Shown here in pieces: positions 7,804-16,794 of a stretch of 64,000 nucleotides of DNA (position 1 is its first letter; each line of letters opens with the position of its first letter). Source of the DNA: CAZPMT01 sp964587655 (lineage in GTDB: Bacteria > Hydrogenedentota > Hydrogenedentia > Hydrogenedentales > SLHB01); contig CAZPMT010000007.1 in NCBI GenBank assembly GCA_964587655.1, positions 1-64,000 on the forward strand, in the 5' to 3' direction. The translations under genes were made by a program, and so were the position numbers. The notes beneath the pieces are model-generated. The model was not told where the DNA came from. It worked only from the letters and a program-made list of their open reading frames with translations, and ran no database searches.

Positions 7804-9738
7804 ATGGCTGATCCCGTCAAGAATAAGAAACTGTGCTCGGTTCAGTTTCTTCCTTCCGGGATGAAGGTGGACGTGCCCATAGGGACTACGATCCTTGAAG
7901 CGGCACGTACGGCGGGCGTGTTTGTCGACGGTCTTTGCGGGGGCGATGGTGTTTGCGGCAAGTGCCGCGTAATCGTGCGCAGGGGGCTGGTCCGGGGCGG
8001 TACGACGGATTTCCTTACCCGGGATCAGATTCGGGAAGGGTTCATTCTTGCATGCGAAGCCAAAGTGGAGGGCAACCTGCTTGTCGAGGTGCCGGCGGAA
8101 TCGGAATTGCCCGCCCGCACCACGGAAGCGGATATCGCCGAACAGCGGCTCAGCGATGTCGCCGCATTGGAACGCCAGCCGGAGAAGATCGATCCGCTGG
8201 TAAGAAAATACTGTATCGAAATCAAACCGCCGACGCTCGAGGACTGCCGGTCGGATCTTGATCGATTGAAACATACGATGCAGACGCTGGACGGGGCCCA
8301 GGAATGCCAGATGGGGCTGAAAGTCATCCGCCAGCTCCCCGAAGTCATGCGCAATCCAGGCCATACCGTTACGGTTACGGCGGCGTATCGCGGCGTACTG
8401 TCGGAGATCACGGAAGTCGTCGCGGGCGACAACAGCCGTCCGAACCTGGCCGTGGCCGTGGACGTGGGAACGACTTCGGTCGTGGCGAACCTTGTGGAAC
8501 TATCCACGGGCAAGACGCTCGGCACGGCCGCGAGATACAACTCGCAAGCGGTGTACGGGGGCGACGTGCTGCGCCGCATCCAGTGGTGCAGCGAGCAGCC
8601 GGACGGTTTGTCGCAGTTGCACTCGATGGTGGTTGACGACATCAATGTGCTCATCCGGGGGCTGCTCGAAAAGGCGCGGTTGAGTCAGAATTACATTACG
8701 CTCGTGGTCGCGGCGGGCAACACGACGATCATGCACACGCTTCTCGGAGTCAATCCCGAGTGGATCCGCCGGGAACCGTACGTCGGCGTGACCTATCAGC
8801 CGCCGCCGTTCCGGGCAGCCGAATTGGGCATTACGATTCATCCGCGCGGCCTGCTGTATTGCCTTCCGTCGGTGAGTTCCTTCGTGGGCGCGGACATCAC
8901 GGCCGGAGTCCTTGCGGTGGGGTTGCACGAGTCGGTCGAGCCTCGCATGTTGATCGACATCGGCACCAACGGTGAGATTGTGATTGGAAACAAGGATTGG
9001 ATGGTGTGCGCGAGCGCTTCGGCGGGACCCGCGTTCGAGGGCGCCGAAACGCGCGACGGGATGCGTGCGACGCGCGGCGCGATCGATCATATCCACGGCT
9101 GGAACGCAGGGCAATCGCTCAGCTTCTCGACGGTCGGCAATGAGGCCCCGTGCGGTCTATGCGGCACGGCCTTCGTGGACCTGCTCGCGCAACTGCTTCG
9201 CTTGAATGTGATGGACAAGACCGGGCGTCTGAATATGGACAATTGGCGCCCGCGCCTGCGCTTGGGACCGGATGACGTGCCGGAATTCGTTGTGGTCAAG
9301 GCGGGCGAAAAGGGCGCGCCGCGCGACTTGGTCATCACCCAGAGCGACATCGCGAATCTGCTTCGCACAAAGGCGGCGGTGTATGCGGCGTCCAAGGTAT
9401 TGCTGAAGTCTTTGGGGCTGACGATGAGCGACCTGAAGGAAATCCTGGTCGCTGGCGCCTTCGGGAACTTCTTGGATCTCGAGAACGCGGTGTTCATCGG
9501 GCTCTTGCCGGACGTTCCGGGCAAGAAAATGCGTTTCGTGGGCAACTCGAGTTTGCAGGGGGCGAAGATGGTCGCGCTCAGCCGCGAGCGGTACAAGGAA
9601 TCCCAGAGAATCGCAAGTTCGATGACGTACTTCGAGTTGAGCACGGAACCCACGTTCATGGAGGCGTTCAGCTCCGCGTGTTTCTTCCCACACACGAACA
9701 TTGAAGAGTTTCCATCGGTCATGGCGATGGTCTCGTGA
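7804..9738 (+). CDS. acsV: Corrinoid protein reductive activator (RACo-type)
   Basis: A 644-residue protein. The N-terminal plant-type [2Fe-2S] domain has C45, C51, C54 and C84. A linker and a large ASKHA-fold ATPase domain follow, with nucleotide-binding stretches such as VAVDVGTTSVVANL and MLIDIGTNGEIV. RACo proteins use ATP to reduce inactive Co(II) CFeSP back to Co(I). The start could be GTG 7789, inside acsC, but ATG 7804 just after the acsC stop gives the conserved ferredoxin N terminus. Tight coupling to acsC fits its substrate. Confidence 0.93.
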   Translation: MADPVKNKKLCSVQFLPSGMKVDVPIGTTILEAARTAGVFVDGLCGGDGVCGKCRVIVRRGLVRGGTTDFLTRDQIREGFILACEAKVEGNLLVEVPAESELPARTTEADIAEQRLSDVAALERQPEKIDPLVRKYCIEIKPPTLEDCRSDLDRLKHTMQTLDGAQECQMGLKVIRQLPEVMRNPGHTVTVTAAYRGVLSEITEVVAGDNSRPNLAVAVDVGTTSVVANLVELSTGKTLGTAARYNSQAVYGGDVLRRIQWCSEQPDGLSQLHSMVVDDINVLIRGLLEKARLSQNYITLVVAAGNTTIMHTLLGVNPEWIRREPYVGVTYQPPPFRAAELGITIHPRGLLYCLPSVSSFVGADITAGVLAVGLHESVEPRMLIDIGTNGEIVIGNKDWMVCASASAGPAFEGAETRDGMRATRGAIDHIHGWNAGQSLSFSTVGNEAPCGLCGTAFVDLLAQLLRLNVMDKTGRLNMDNWRPRLRLGPDDVPEFVVVKAGEKGAPRDLVITQSDIANLLRTKAAVYAASKVLLKSLGLTMSDLKEILVAGAFGNFLDLENAVFIGLLPDVPGKKMRFVGNSSLQGAKMVALSRERYKESQRIASSMTYFELSTEPTFMEAFSSACFFPHTNIEEFPSVMAMVS

Positions 9739-9740
9739 TA

Positions 9741-9764
9741 GACAAGGGGTTGAAACCCCTTGTT
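9741..9764. repeat. Palindromic repeat, GACAA-type, between acsV and acsF
   Basis: A perfect palindrome with arms 9742-9751 (ACAAGGGGTT) and 9754-9763 (AACCCCTTGT) around two bases. It sits in the 42-bp acsV/acsF spacer. A close relative (GACAATGGGTTG and its complement) lies at 63291-63314, so this is a dispersed repeat family rather than a local terminator. As RNA it could also tune expression between acsV and acsF. Confidence 0.6.
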
Positions 9765-9780
9765 CAAGAAGGCAGGTAGG

Positions 9781-10557
9781 ATGAATCAGGTGATTGCAGT
9801 GACGGGCAAAGGCGGCGTCGGCAAGACGACCGTGTCGGCGTTCCTTGTGCGTCTGCTGATCGAGCGCGGGATCCGTCCGGTGCTTGCGGTGGACGCCGAT
9901 CCGAACAGTACGCTTGCCCCGATGCTCGGGCTGCACCCTGGTGTGACGATGAGCGACATCCGGGATGATATACTGAAGGAAAAGGCGCGCGTTACAGGAG
10001 TTCCGAAGGAACGGCTCCTCGAGATGAAACTCGAGGAATGCATTTGGGAGGCCGAAGGGTTTGACCTTCTTACGATGGGGCGTCCGGAGGGGCCGGATTG
10101 CTACTGCTACGTCAACAACCTGCTCCGAAGCGCGCTGACGAGACTGCGCTCGAACTATCCTGTGACGGTCATTGACAACGAGGCCGGGATGGAACACTTG
10201 TCCCGGATGAATACGAACGATATCGATTGCCTGATGACGGTCTGCGAGCCGACGGCGGTTAGCGCGCGCGCCGCGAGCCGGATTGCGGTATTGGCTGACT
10301 CGCTTCCTGTAACTGTCCGCCGACGGATTCTCGTTTGGAACAAGGTTCGTAACGGCGTCGTTCCGAAGCCGGCCGAGGAATTGCTCTCGGACGTGCGGTT
10401 CGACCAGACGATCCTCTTGCCGGCGGACGAAGGCGTGGCGCAAATCTCCACCGAGGAGCGGAGCGTTCTTGATGCGTCTATACCTGAAGCTTTTTGCCAG
10501 CTTGTGGCTGCTTGTGTGAATGATCCAGTGGAAACCGTTGCGACAATGCGAGGTTGA
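9781..10557 (+). CDS. acsF: AcsF/CooC-type maturation ATPase (copy 2)
   Basis: A 258-residue MinD-like ATPase with the P-loop GKGGVGKTT at 9-17, a CxC pair at C107/C109 (CYCYVN) and the DNEAGMEH motif of this family. AcsF is needed for nickel activation of acetyl-CoA synthase, so this copy probably serves AcsB and the divergent copy CODH; that split is inference. ATG 9781 is preferred over TTG 9760 because AGGTAGG precedes it and the family starts with this strand. It overlaps the region just upstream of acsD, whose ATG lies two bases after its stop. Confidence 0.9.
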   Translation: MNQVIAVTGKGGVGKTTVSAFLVRLLIERGIRPVLAVDADPNSTLAPMLGLHPGVTMSDIRDDILKEKARVTGVPKERLLEMKLEECIWEAEGFDLLTMGRPEGPDCYCYVNNLLRSALTRLRSNYPVTVIDNEAGMEHLSRMNTNDIDCLMTVCEPTAVSARAASRIAVLADSLPVTVRRRILVWNKVRNGVVPKPAEELLSDVRFDQTILLPADEGVAQISTEERSVLDASIPEAFCQLVAACVNDPVETVATMRG

Positions 10558-10559
10558 TT

Positions 10560-11540
10560 ATGAAGGCAAATGATACGGCACAAAAGTGGGGCGCGGCAAT
10601 CAATGAGTTGACGATTGGGGCAACCGCCGCAGAAGGCGGAACGCGCGGCAAGACGGTGACAATCGGGGGCGCGCAGTGCGTTCCCTGGTTGAGCTACGAG
10701 GGCCCGGTGGGACGCCGTCCCGCGATCGCGCTCGAGATCTGGGACCGGGGCGCCGAGAGTTGGCCGGCCCTGCTTCAGGCCGAGTATGGATCGCTGATGA
10801 ACGATCCGGTAGCCTGGGCCAAGAAAGGCGTCGAGCTCGGCGTGGATCTGATCTGTCTGCGGCTCATGGGTACGCATCCCGCGATGGGCGACGCCAGCCC
10901 CGACGAAGCGGCGGCCCTGGTGAAGAAGTTGCTGGCGGCGGTGGACCTGCCTTTGATCATCTGGGGATGCGACGTGAATGAAAAAGACAACGTCGTGCTG
11001 CCGAAGTGCAGCGAGGCAGCGAAAGGCGAGAATTGCCTTCTGGGCACGATTAAGGAGAAGAACTATCGCACGCTCGTGGCTTCGTGCCTCGCCGACGGCC
11101 ACAAGCTGATCGCCGAGTCGCCGCTGGACATCAACATCGCGAAGCAGTTGAACATCCTGGCGCACGACGTCGGCTATCCGCTCGAGAACATAGCGATCTT
11201 TCCGACTACCGCCGCGTTGGGATACGGCTTCGAATACGTATACAGCATCATGGAGCGCGGGCGGCTCGCGGGGCTCGGCGGCGATCCCCTGCTGCGGCAG
11301 CCGACGCTTTGCGACGTGGGTCTGCAAGCGTGGCGGGCCAAGGAGGCCCTGGCCAATGAGGAAGCGCTGCCGGGGTTCGGTCCCGTTGAAGAGCGCGGTC
11401 CCCTGTGGGAAACCATCTCTGCCACGAACTATTTGCAGGCGGGCGCGGATCTGCTCGTAATGCGGCACCCGAAAGCCATACGTCTCCTGCGCGAATCCAT
11501 TGACAGAATCAGCGGTTCCGGCGTATCGTCGGCGGCCTGA
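10560..11540 (+). CDS. acsD: Corrinoid iron-sulfur protein small subunit (CFeSP delta)
   Basis: A 326-residue TIM-barrel subunit (AcsD/CdhD) that pairs with AcsC to hold the corrinoid in the CFeSP. Recognisable segments include GGAQCVPWLSYEGP near the N terminus and LVMRHPKAIRLLRE near the C terminus. ATG 10560 is chosen over an in-frame TTG at 10554 that overlaps the acsF stop. Spacing to acsF (2 bp) and acsE (39 bp) indicates one transcript. Confidence 0.95.
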   Translation: MKANDTAQKWGAAINELTIGATAAEGGTRGKTVTIGGAQCVPWLSYEGPVGRRPAIALEIWDRGAESWPALLQAEYGSLMNDPVAWAKKGVELGVDLICLRLMGTHPAMGDASPDEAAALVKKLLAAVDLPLIIWGCDVNEKDNVVLPKCSEAAKGENCLLGTIKEKNYRTLVASCLADGHKLIAESPLDINIAKQLNILAHDVGYPLENIAIFPTTAALGYGFEYVYSIMERGRLAGLGGDPLLRQPTLCDVGLQAWRAKEALANEEALPGFGPVEERGPLWETISATNYLQAGADLLVMRHPKAIRLLRESIDRISGSGVSSAA

Positions 11541-11579
11541 AAAGAACAATTGCGTTAGACGCCAGAAAAGGAGGACCCA

Positions 11580-12371
11580 ATGTACGTCATCGGCGAACGG
11601 ATCAACGGCATGTTCAAGAATGTCCGAAGTGCAATCGAGGAGGGCAACAAGGCCGTTATCCAGGAGTTGGCGCTCGCGCAGATCCGCGCCGGCGCGTCCG
11701 CTTTGGATCTTAACGTGGGTCCGGCCAAGGTCGATCCGCTTACGGGCGTGAACTGGCTCATCGACACAATCCGTGAAGTGACGGATATTACACTCGCCAT
11801 CGACAATCCGAAATGGTCTATTCAGCAGGCGGTGATTCCCCGGCTTGGGAGTTCGGCGATCATCAATTCGTGCAAGGCGGACCCAGAAGCCCTCGAGAAG
11901 TACGTGGCATTGGCGGTCGAGCACGGCGCGGGTTTGGTCGCGTTGACGATCGACAAGCAAGGCGTTCCCTCCGACATCGACAAGCGCGTGGAACTGGGCG
12001 CGGAGATCGGGGCGAAGGCCATGGAAGGCGGGCTCCCGATGGACAAGCTGTTCATCGATCCCATCATCTTGCCGGTGAACGTGGCCCCGAAGCAGCCGCT
12101 GAACGTTCTGGCAGCGATCCAGCAACTGAAGATGCTCAGCGACCCGCCGCCTCATCTCAATCTCGGTCTCTCGAATCTTTCGCAGAACTGCAGCAATCGC
12201 CCGTTGATCAACCGGATCTACCTGGCCATGGCGATCACGTCGGGGCTGGACGCGGCGATTATGGATCCACTGGACAAAGATCTAATGGACGCCATGATTA
12301 CTACGGAGCTGCTGCTCGAGAAGATGATTTACTGTGACTCATTCCTCGACGCACATCGCATGCACGCGTAG
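11580..12371 (+). CDS. acsE: Methyl-THF:corrinoid iron-sulfur protein methyltransferase
   Basis: A 263-residue pterin-binding-domain enzyme (MeTr). It moves the methyl group from 5-methyl-THF to the CFeSP. Visible family features are the N-terminal VIGERINGMFK, LDLNVGPAKVDP, LAIDNPKW and NCSNRPLINRIYLAMA near the C terminus. A strong GGAGG lies just upstream of the ATG. It joins the MetF/MetV methyl branch downstream to the AcsCD corrinoid protein. Confidence 0.96.
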   Translation: MYVIGERINGMFKNVRSAIEEGNKAVIQELALAQIRAGASALDLNVGPAKVDPLTGVNWLIDTIREVTDITLAIDNPKWSIQQAVIPRLGSSAIINSCKADPEALEKYVALAVEHGAGLVALTIDKQGVPSDIDKRVELGAEIGAKAMEGGLPMDKLFIDPIILPVNVAPKQPLNVLAAIQQLKMLSDPPPHLNLGLSNLSQNCSNRPLINRIYLAMAITSGLDAAIMDPLDKDLMDAMITTELLLEKMIYCDSFLDAHRMHA

Positions 12372-12402
12372 CTGGTGCGTCCAATGCTGGAGAGGCGATG
12401 CA

Positions 12403-12750
12403 ATGGAAAACCGATGCCCCGGACGGACGTCAAGCGCGGCTGTCGAAACCACCCTAATTGTGTGCTCCGGCTGCGGCCATACGCTTGAGTTGTTCGGCGA
12501 CGAGACGCGGGTGCATTGCCGTTGCGGTCATTGGGTGTTTCGCGACGTAGTGCCCTCGTGCGCCCAGTGGTGCAAGGAAGCGGAGCGCTGCTTCGGACGC
12601 ATAGCGAATCTTCCAAAGGCGTTGAAGGACTCATGCGCGGTCGCCGACCTCAAAGAACAGGAAGCGCGTATGCGGGACCTGCAAGCGCGCGTGGTGGTTG
12701 CGTTGGCGAAATGTTCGCGTCCGGAACAGCAACAGCGAGACCGCACATGA
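12403..12750 (+). CDS. Small Cys-rich protein of unknown function in acs operon
   Basis: A 115-residue protein starting at ATG 12403. It has a zinc-ribbon-like N-terminal half: CSGCG, then CRCG about 18 residues on, followed by PSCAQWCKEAERCFG. The C-terminal third is helical and charged and ends in a Gln/Arg-rich tail. I do not recognise the family. The four to six conserved-looking cysteines could bind Zn or an Fe-S cluster. Its place between acsE and the DUF3786 gene suggests a role in assembling or regulating CODH/ACS, by association only. Confidence 0.6.
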   Translation: MENRCPGRTSSAAVETTLIVCSGCGHTLELFGDETRVHCRCGHWVFRDVVPSCAQWCKEAERCFGRIANLPKALKDSCAVADLKEQEARMRDLQARVVVALAKCSRPEQQQRDRT

Positions 12751-12778
12751 ATCCCGGCCTTGATGGAGATGCGTAGTC

Positions 12779-13411
12779 ATGGCCCTCGCGTCCCAGACGA
12801 ATTATCAGACGGCCGTCGCGCAAGGCGCCAAACGACTGCAAGCGAGTCCGCCGGAAGTCTTGGCCGCGCTGGGCGCGCGCGTGACGGCGGATGGATATTG
12901 CACGCTGCCCGTTTTGGACGCGGTATTCGCCGTGGACCTGGCGTCGGGCCGCGTTACGCTGGCCACTCCGGAACATGAGCCGTTGGCGGACCGGGAAGTC
13001 GGCCTCAAGTGGCAGATCCTCGCGCTGCATTATCTGGCCGGTCCCATCCCATTAGGCGAGCCCGCGCGTTGGGTATCGTTTGCCGATCTCCCCGACGGCC
13101 GCGGGTACGAACGTGTCTATCAGGCGCGCGTTGTGAGCCGGTTGTGCAAGACGGCCGCCCGCGAGCGAGCTGCGTTTGTGCGGGCAAGTGAGGGGCTGGG
13201 CGGACAACGCGCGGTTTGGGGCGATGAAGGATTCCGCTTCCAGGCGTTCCCGTGCCTGTCGGTGATTATCGCGTGGTACCAGGGCGACGAAGAGTTGCCC
13301 GCGAACGCGTCGTTCGTCTATCCGGACGATATTCTGTCTCTCCTTCCCGTGGAAGACGTGATCGTGCTTTCGGAAGGCGTGGTCAGCCGTCTCCAGGGCA
13401 AGGACTGGTAA
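12779..13411 (+). CDS. DUF3786-family protein
   Basis: A 210-residue protein that looks like DUF3786, with the segments ILALHYLAGPIPLGEP and GDEGFRFQAFPCLSVII. DUF3786 proteins are often encoded beside CODH/ACS or corrinoid methyltransferase genes in anaerobes, but their biochemical role is unknown. It has no cysteine cluster or nucleotide-binding motif that I can see. It starts 28 bp after the Cys-rich small protein, and a 133-bp spacer follows before fhs. Confidence 0.75.
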   Translation: MALASQTNYQTAVAQGAKRLQASPPEVLAALGARVTADGYCTLPVLDAVFAVDLASGRVTLATPEHEPLADREVGLKWQILALHYLAGPIPLGEPARWVSFADLPDGRGYERVYQARVVSRLCKTAARERAAFVRASEGLGGQRAVWGDEGFRFQAFPCLSVIIAWYQGDEELPANASFVYPDDILSLLPVEDVIVLSEGVVSRLQGKDW

Positions 13412-13544
13412 AAGGTCTCGTGTTAGACCGCCGCTGCTGAGGCCGGCACGCGCTCAGCCGTGAGGCGTTGAGGTTTGAAGTATGCTTGGCTAGGCTGTTG
13501 AAGGGCTCGGGGGGAAACCCTGTTCCCAGGAGAGGAGAAATCGC

Positions 13545-15335
13545 ATGACTGCTTCAAAGAAGTCGCCGCCAGTGGTGCTTGACCCGACCAAGATGGCCGA
13601 TTGGGAAATCGCCGAGGCCGCCCAAGAGAACATGAAGACGGTATACGAACTGGGCGAGGAATTGGGCCTGGAGAAAATGGAGTTGCTTCCCTATGGCCAC
13701 TACGTTGCCAAGTTGGACTTTGTGAGTATCCTCAATCGGCTCAAGGGCCGGCCGAACGGCAAGTACGTCGAGGTAACCGCGATCACGCCGACGCCGCTGG
13801 GCGAAGGCAAGTCGACGACCGCGATGGGACTCGTGCAGGGTTTGGGGAAACTCGGGAAGAAGGTCATCGGCGCGATACGCCAACCGTCGGGCGGGCCGAC
13901 CTTCAACATCAAAGGCTCGGCCGCGGGCGGCGGCCTCAGCCAGTGCATCCCGCTCGCGGATTTCAGCCTCGGCCTGACCGGCGACATTGACGCCATAACG
14001 AATTCGCATAATCTCGCGATGGTCGCGCTCACGAGCCGCATCCAGCACGAGTTCAATTACACCGACGAGCAACTTGCGAAGAAAGGCCTGCGGCGGCTGA
14101 ACATCGACCCGCGGAATATCGCGATGGGTTGGGCGATGGACTTTTGCGCCCAGGCGTTGCGGGAGATCACCATCGGCCTCGGCGGCGATATGGATGGCTT
14201 CATGATGAAGAGCGGATTCCAGATCACCGTGTCCTCCGAAGTCATGGCGATCCTGGCCGTGTCCACCGGTCTCGCCGACATGCGGAAGCGCATCGGCCGG
14301 ATCGTGGTGGCCTACGACAAGGCCGGCAAGCCCGTCACAGCGGGCGACCTCGAGGTCGACGGCGCGATGACGGCGATCATGAGCAAGGCGGTCAATCCGA
14401 ACCTTATGCAGAGCATCGAAGGGCAGCCAGTGCTGGTCCACGCGGGTCCGTTCGCCAACATCGCGATAGGCCAATCGTCGATCGTCGCCGATCTGGTGGG
14501 CCTCAAGCTGGCCGATTATCTCATTACCGAGAGCGGATTCGGCGCCGATATCGGGTTCGAGAAGTTCTGGAATCTGAAGTGCCGGTTCAGCGGGCTGGTT
14601 CCGAATTGTTCCGTGATCGTGGCGACGGTCCGCGCGCTGAAAATGCACGGCGGCGGTCCCAGAGTTGCGCCCGGCAAACCGCTCGACAAGGCGTATACGG
14701 AAAAGAATGTGCCTCTGGTCGAGAAGGGGTGCGAGAACCTCCTCGCGCACATCGAGACCGTCCGGAAGAGCGGGATCTCACCGGTGGTGTGCATCAACCA
14801 TTTCTACACCGACGCGGACGAAGAAGTGGCGGCAGTCCGCAAGATCGCGGAAGCGGCGGGCGCCCGCGTGGCCCTGTCCAAGCATTGGGAGAAAGGCGGA
14901 GAAGGCGCTATCGAACTGGCCGAGGCCGTGATCGAGGCGTGCAATCAGAAACCCAATTTCAAGTTCCTCTATGAGGACAGCTTGCCGCTGAAAGATAAGA
15001 TCCACCGGATTGCGACGGAGGTCTACGGCGCGGACGGCGTCAGTTACTCGACGGAAGCCGAGGCCAAGATCGCGATGATCATGGCGGACGATGAACTCAA
15101 GAAACTCGGCACGTGCATGGTGAAGACGCATCTGAGCCTTTCGCATGATCCGGGTATGAAGAACCGTCCGAAGGGCTGGACGCTGCCGGTCCGCGACGTG
15201 CTTGTGTATCGCGGGGCCGGCTTCGTGGTGCCCGTCGCGGGCGCGATCAAACTGATGCCCGGAACGGCGTCCGACGCAGCCTTCCGCCGTATCGATATTG
15301 ATGTCGAAACGGGCAAAGTGAAAGGACTATTCTAG
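13545..15335 (+). CDS. fhs: Formate--tetrahydrofolate ligase
   Basis: A 596-residue formyl-THF synthetase, longer than the roughly 560 typical. It activates formate with ATP to 10-formyl-THF, the first THF step of the methyl branch. The P-loop PLGEGKST lies at residues 84-91, and RQPSGGPTFNIKGSAAGGG and the LTGDIDAI region follow in family order. AGGAGAGG precedes the ATG. A 133-bp gap upstream could hold an extra promoter. No folD or fchA lies in this window, so the middle steps must be encoded elsewhere. Confidence 0.97.
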   Translation: MTASKKSPPVVLDPTKMADWEIAEAAQENMKTVYELGEELGLEKMELLPYGHYVAKLDFVSILNRLKGRPNGKYVEVTAITPTPLGEGKSTTAMGLVQGLGKLGKKVIGAIRQPSGGPTFNIKGSAAGGGLSQCIPLADFSLGLTGDIDAITNSHNLAMVALTSRIQHEFNYTDEQLAKKGLRRLNIDPRNIAMGWAMDFCAQALREITIGLGGDMDGFMMKSGFQITVSSEVMAILAVSTGLADMRKRIGRIVVAYDKAGKPVTAGDLEVDGAMTAIMSKAVNPNLMQSIEGQPVLVHAGPFANIAIGQSSIVADLVGLKLADYLITESGFGADIGFEKFWNLKCRFSGLVPNCSVIVATVRALKMHGGGPRVAPGKPLDKAYTEKNVPLVEKGCENLLAHIETVRKSGISPVVCINHFYTDADEEVAAVRKIAEAAGARVALSKHWEKGGEGAIELAEAVIEACNQKPNFKFLYEDSLPLKDKIHRIATEVYGADGVSYSTEAEAKIAMIMADDELKKLGTCMVKTHLSLSHDPGMKNRPKGWTLPVRDVLVYRGAGFVVPVAGAIKLMPGTASDAAFRRIDIDVETGKVKGLF

Positions 15336-15385
15336 CCTCGCTGGCTGTTTCATCAATAGAGAAGTTTTGTCGTGAATTCGCGTCA

Positions 15386-15934
15386 ATGGCCTTTCTGTCG
15401 GGCAATGGAGATTCCCTGCAAAACGGAATGGACGTCATGCCGGTTGAAATGAAAGAAAATCCGTCGCTGTGCTATCAGTGCGCTAAGTGCTCAACGGGAT
15501 GTCCTGTGTCGGACGAGATGGACATGCTGCCGCATCAGATCATCCATCTCCTGTCGTTGGGCATGGAAGACCGGGCGCTGCGTAGCAAGACGATCTGGAT
15601 GTGCGCGGGGTGCTACGCGTGCGCCGTGCGGTGCCCGAACGACATCGACATCACTTCGGTGATGGATGACTTGCGCGGCGCGGCCATGAGGACGGGCGTG
15701 CCGTGTCCCGTACCCGAGGCGCTGGCATTTCACAAGACGTTCTTGACGGACGTTGCGCGGCGCGGGCGGGTGCACGAACTTCGAATGATGGGCGAGTACA
15801 ACCTGCGCACAAAGCGCCCGTTCCACAACGCGGCGCTGGGTCCCAAGATGTGGCTGAAAGGCCGGCTCCATCTGTTCCCGCCGCGTGCGATCAGAGGTTT
15901 CAGAAAGTGGATGAAAAAACTATGGCATCGGTAA
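15386..15934 (+). CDS. hdrC: Heterodisulfide reductase subunit C-like ferredoxin
   Basis: A 182-residue HdrC-like protein with two [4Fe-4S] motifs, CYQCAKCSTGCPVS and CAGCYACAVRCPNDI. It relays electrons between HdrA and HdrB. The start is uncertain: ATG 15386, ATG 15428 and ATG 15437 are all in frame, and the last gives the N terminus closest to the family. The 3' end overlaps hdrB by 13 bp. Its position next to metF/metV suggests service to methylene-THF reduction rather than to CoM-S-S-CoB. Confidence 0.9.
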   Translation: MAFLSGNGDSLQNGMDVMPVEMKENPSLCYQCAKCSTGCPVSDEMDMLPHQIIHLLSLGMEDRALRSKTIWMCAGCYACAVRCPNDIDITSVMDDLRGAAMRTGVPCPVPEALAFHKTFLTDVARRGRVHELRMMGEYNLRTKRPFHNAALGPKMWLKGRLHLFPPRAIRGFRKWMKKLWHR

Positions 15935-16794
15935 CGCCGCGCGTAGCGTTCTATCCGGGATGCAGCCTCGAGGGCTCGTCAGGCAGTTTCGAGGCGAGCG
16001 TGTCCGAGGTGTTTCGCGTGCTGGGCATCGAACGGAACACGTTGAAGGACTGGACGTGTTGCGGGGCGACTTCCGCGCATGCGGTGGACCGGCGTCTTCA
16101 CCTGTGTCTCAACCTGCGCAATCTCGCGCAGGCGGAGTCGCAAGGATACCAGGAGGTGCTTGCGCCTTGCGCGGCCTGTTACCACAGGCTCGCGGGCGCA
16201 AACCACGCGCTGCAGGAAGACAAGGCGCTGCTGGCTTCGCTCAACTCCGAGACCGGGTTCGATTATAAGGGCGGCGTGAAGGTGCGCAACGTGCTCGATT
16301 ATCTTGCGAACGTGATCGGTGTCGAGCGGATCGCAGCCAAGGTCACGCATCCCCTGTCTGGATTGCGGACGGTCTGTTACTACGGCTGCTTGAACACGCG
16401 CATCCCGCGGATGGCTTCGTTTGACACGGTCGAATACCCGATGTCGATGGATCGGATCGTGCGCGGGCTTGGCGCGGAAACGCTGGATTGGTCGTACAAG
16501 ACCGAGTGCTGCGGTGCGAGCCTGTTCCTGACGGCGGAATCGGTTTCGGCCAAACTCGTGGCGAAGATCCTGAAGGACGCGATTGCGCACGGTGCGGAAT
16601 GCATCGTCGTGGCGTGTCCGATGTGCCAGAACAACCTGGACACGAAACAGGAGGTAATCCGGGAGGCGTTCCAGATTCCCCGGCCCATTCCCATTTTGTT
16701 TGTGACGCAACTGATCGGGCTCGCGCTCGGGTTGGACGCGAAAGCGCTGAAGCTGAGTCAGAGCTTCGTTCCGTTTGAGAAGGTATTGGTGTAA
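15922..16794 (+). CDS. hdrB: Heterodisulfide reductase subunit B-like protein
   Basis: A 290-residue protein with two CCG domains. The first has C14, C46-C47 and C83/C86 (YPGC, CCGATS, CAACYH). The second has ECCGAS and CPMCQNN further on. In methanogen HdrB these cysteines hold two noncubane [4Fe-4S] clusters that reduce a disulfide. In bacteria, HdrBC pairs with other terminal reductases. ATG 15922 is chosen because it gives the canonical N terminus VAFYPGC. Its TAA stop overlaps the hdrA start by one base. Confidence 0.92.
   Translation: MASVTPRVAFYPGCSLEGSSGSFEASVSEVFRVLGIERNTLKDWTCCGATSAHAVDRRLHLCLNLRNLAQAESQGYQEVLAPCAACYHRLAGANHALQEDKALLASLNSETGFDYKGGVKVRNVLDYLANVIGVERIAAKVTHPLSGLRTVCYYGCLNTRIPRMASFDTVEYPMSMDRIVRGLGAETLDWSYKTECCGASLFLTAESVSAKLVAKILKDAIAHGAECIVVACPMCQNNLDTKQEVIREAFQIPRPIPILFVTQLIGLALGLDAKALKLSQSFVPFEKVLV

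Noticed and set aside
10155..12155. 666-codon minus-strand frame opposite acsF/acsD/acsE
   Set aside because: It spans three recognised genes and gives only Arg/His-rich text, as expected of an antisense shadow.
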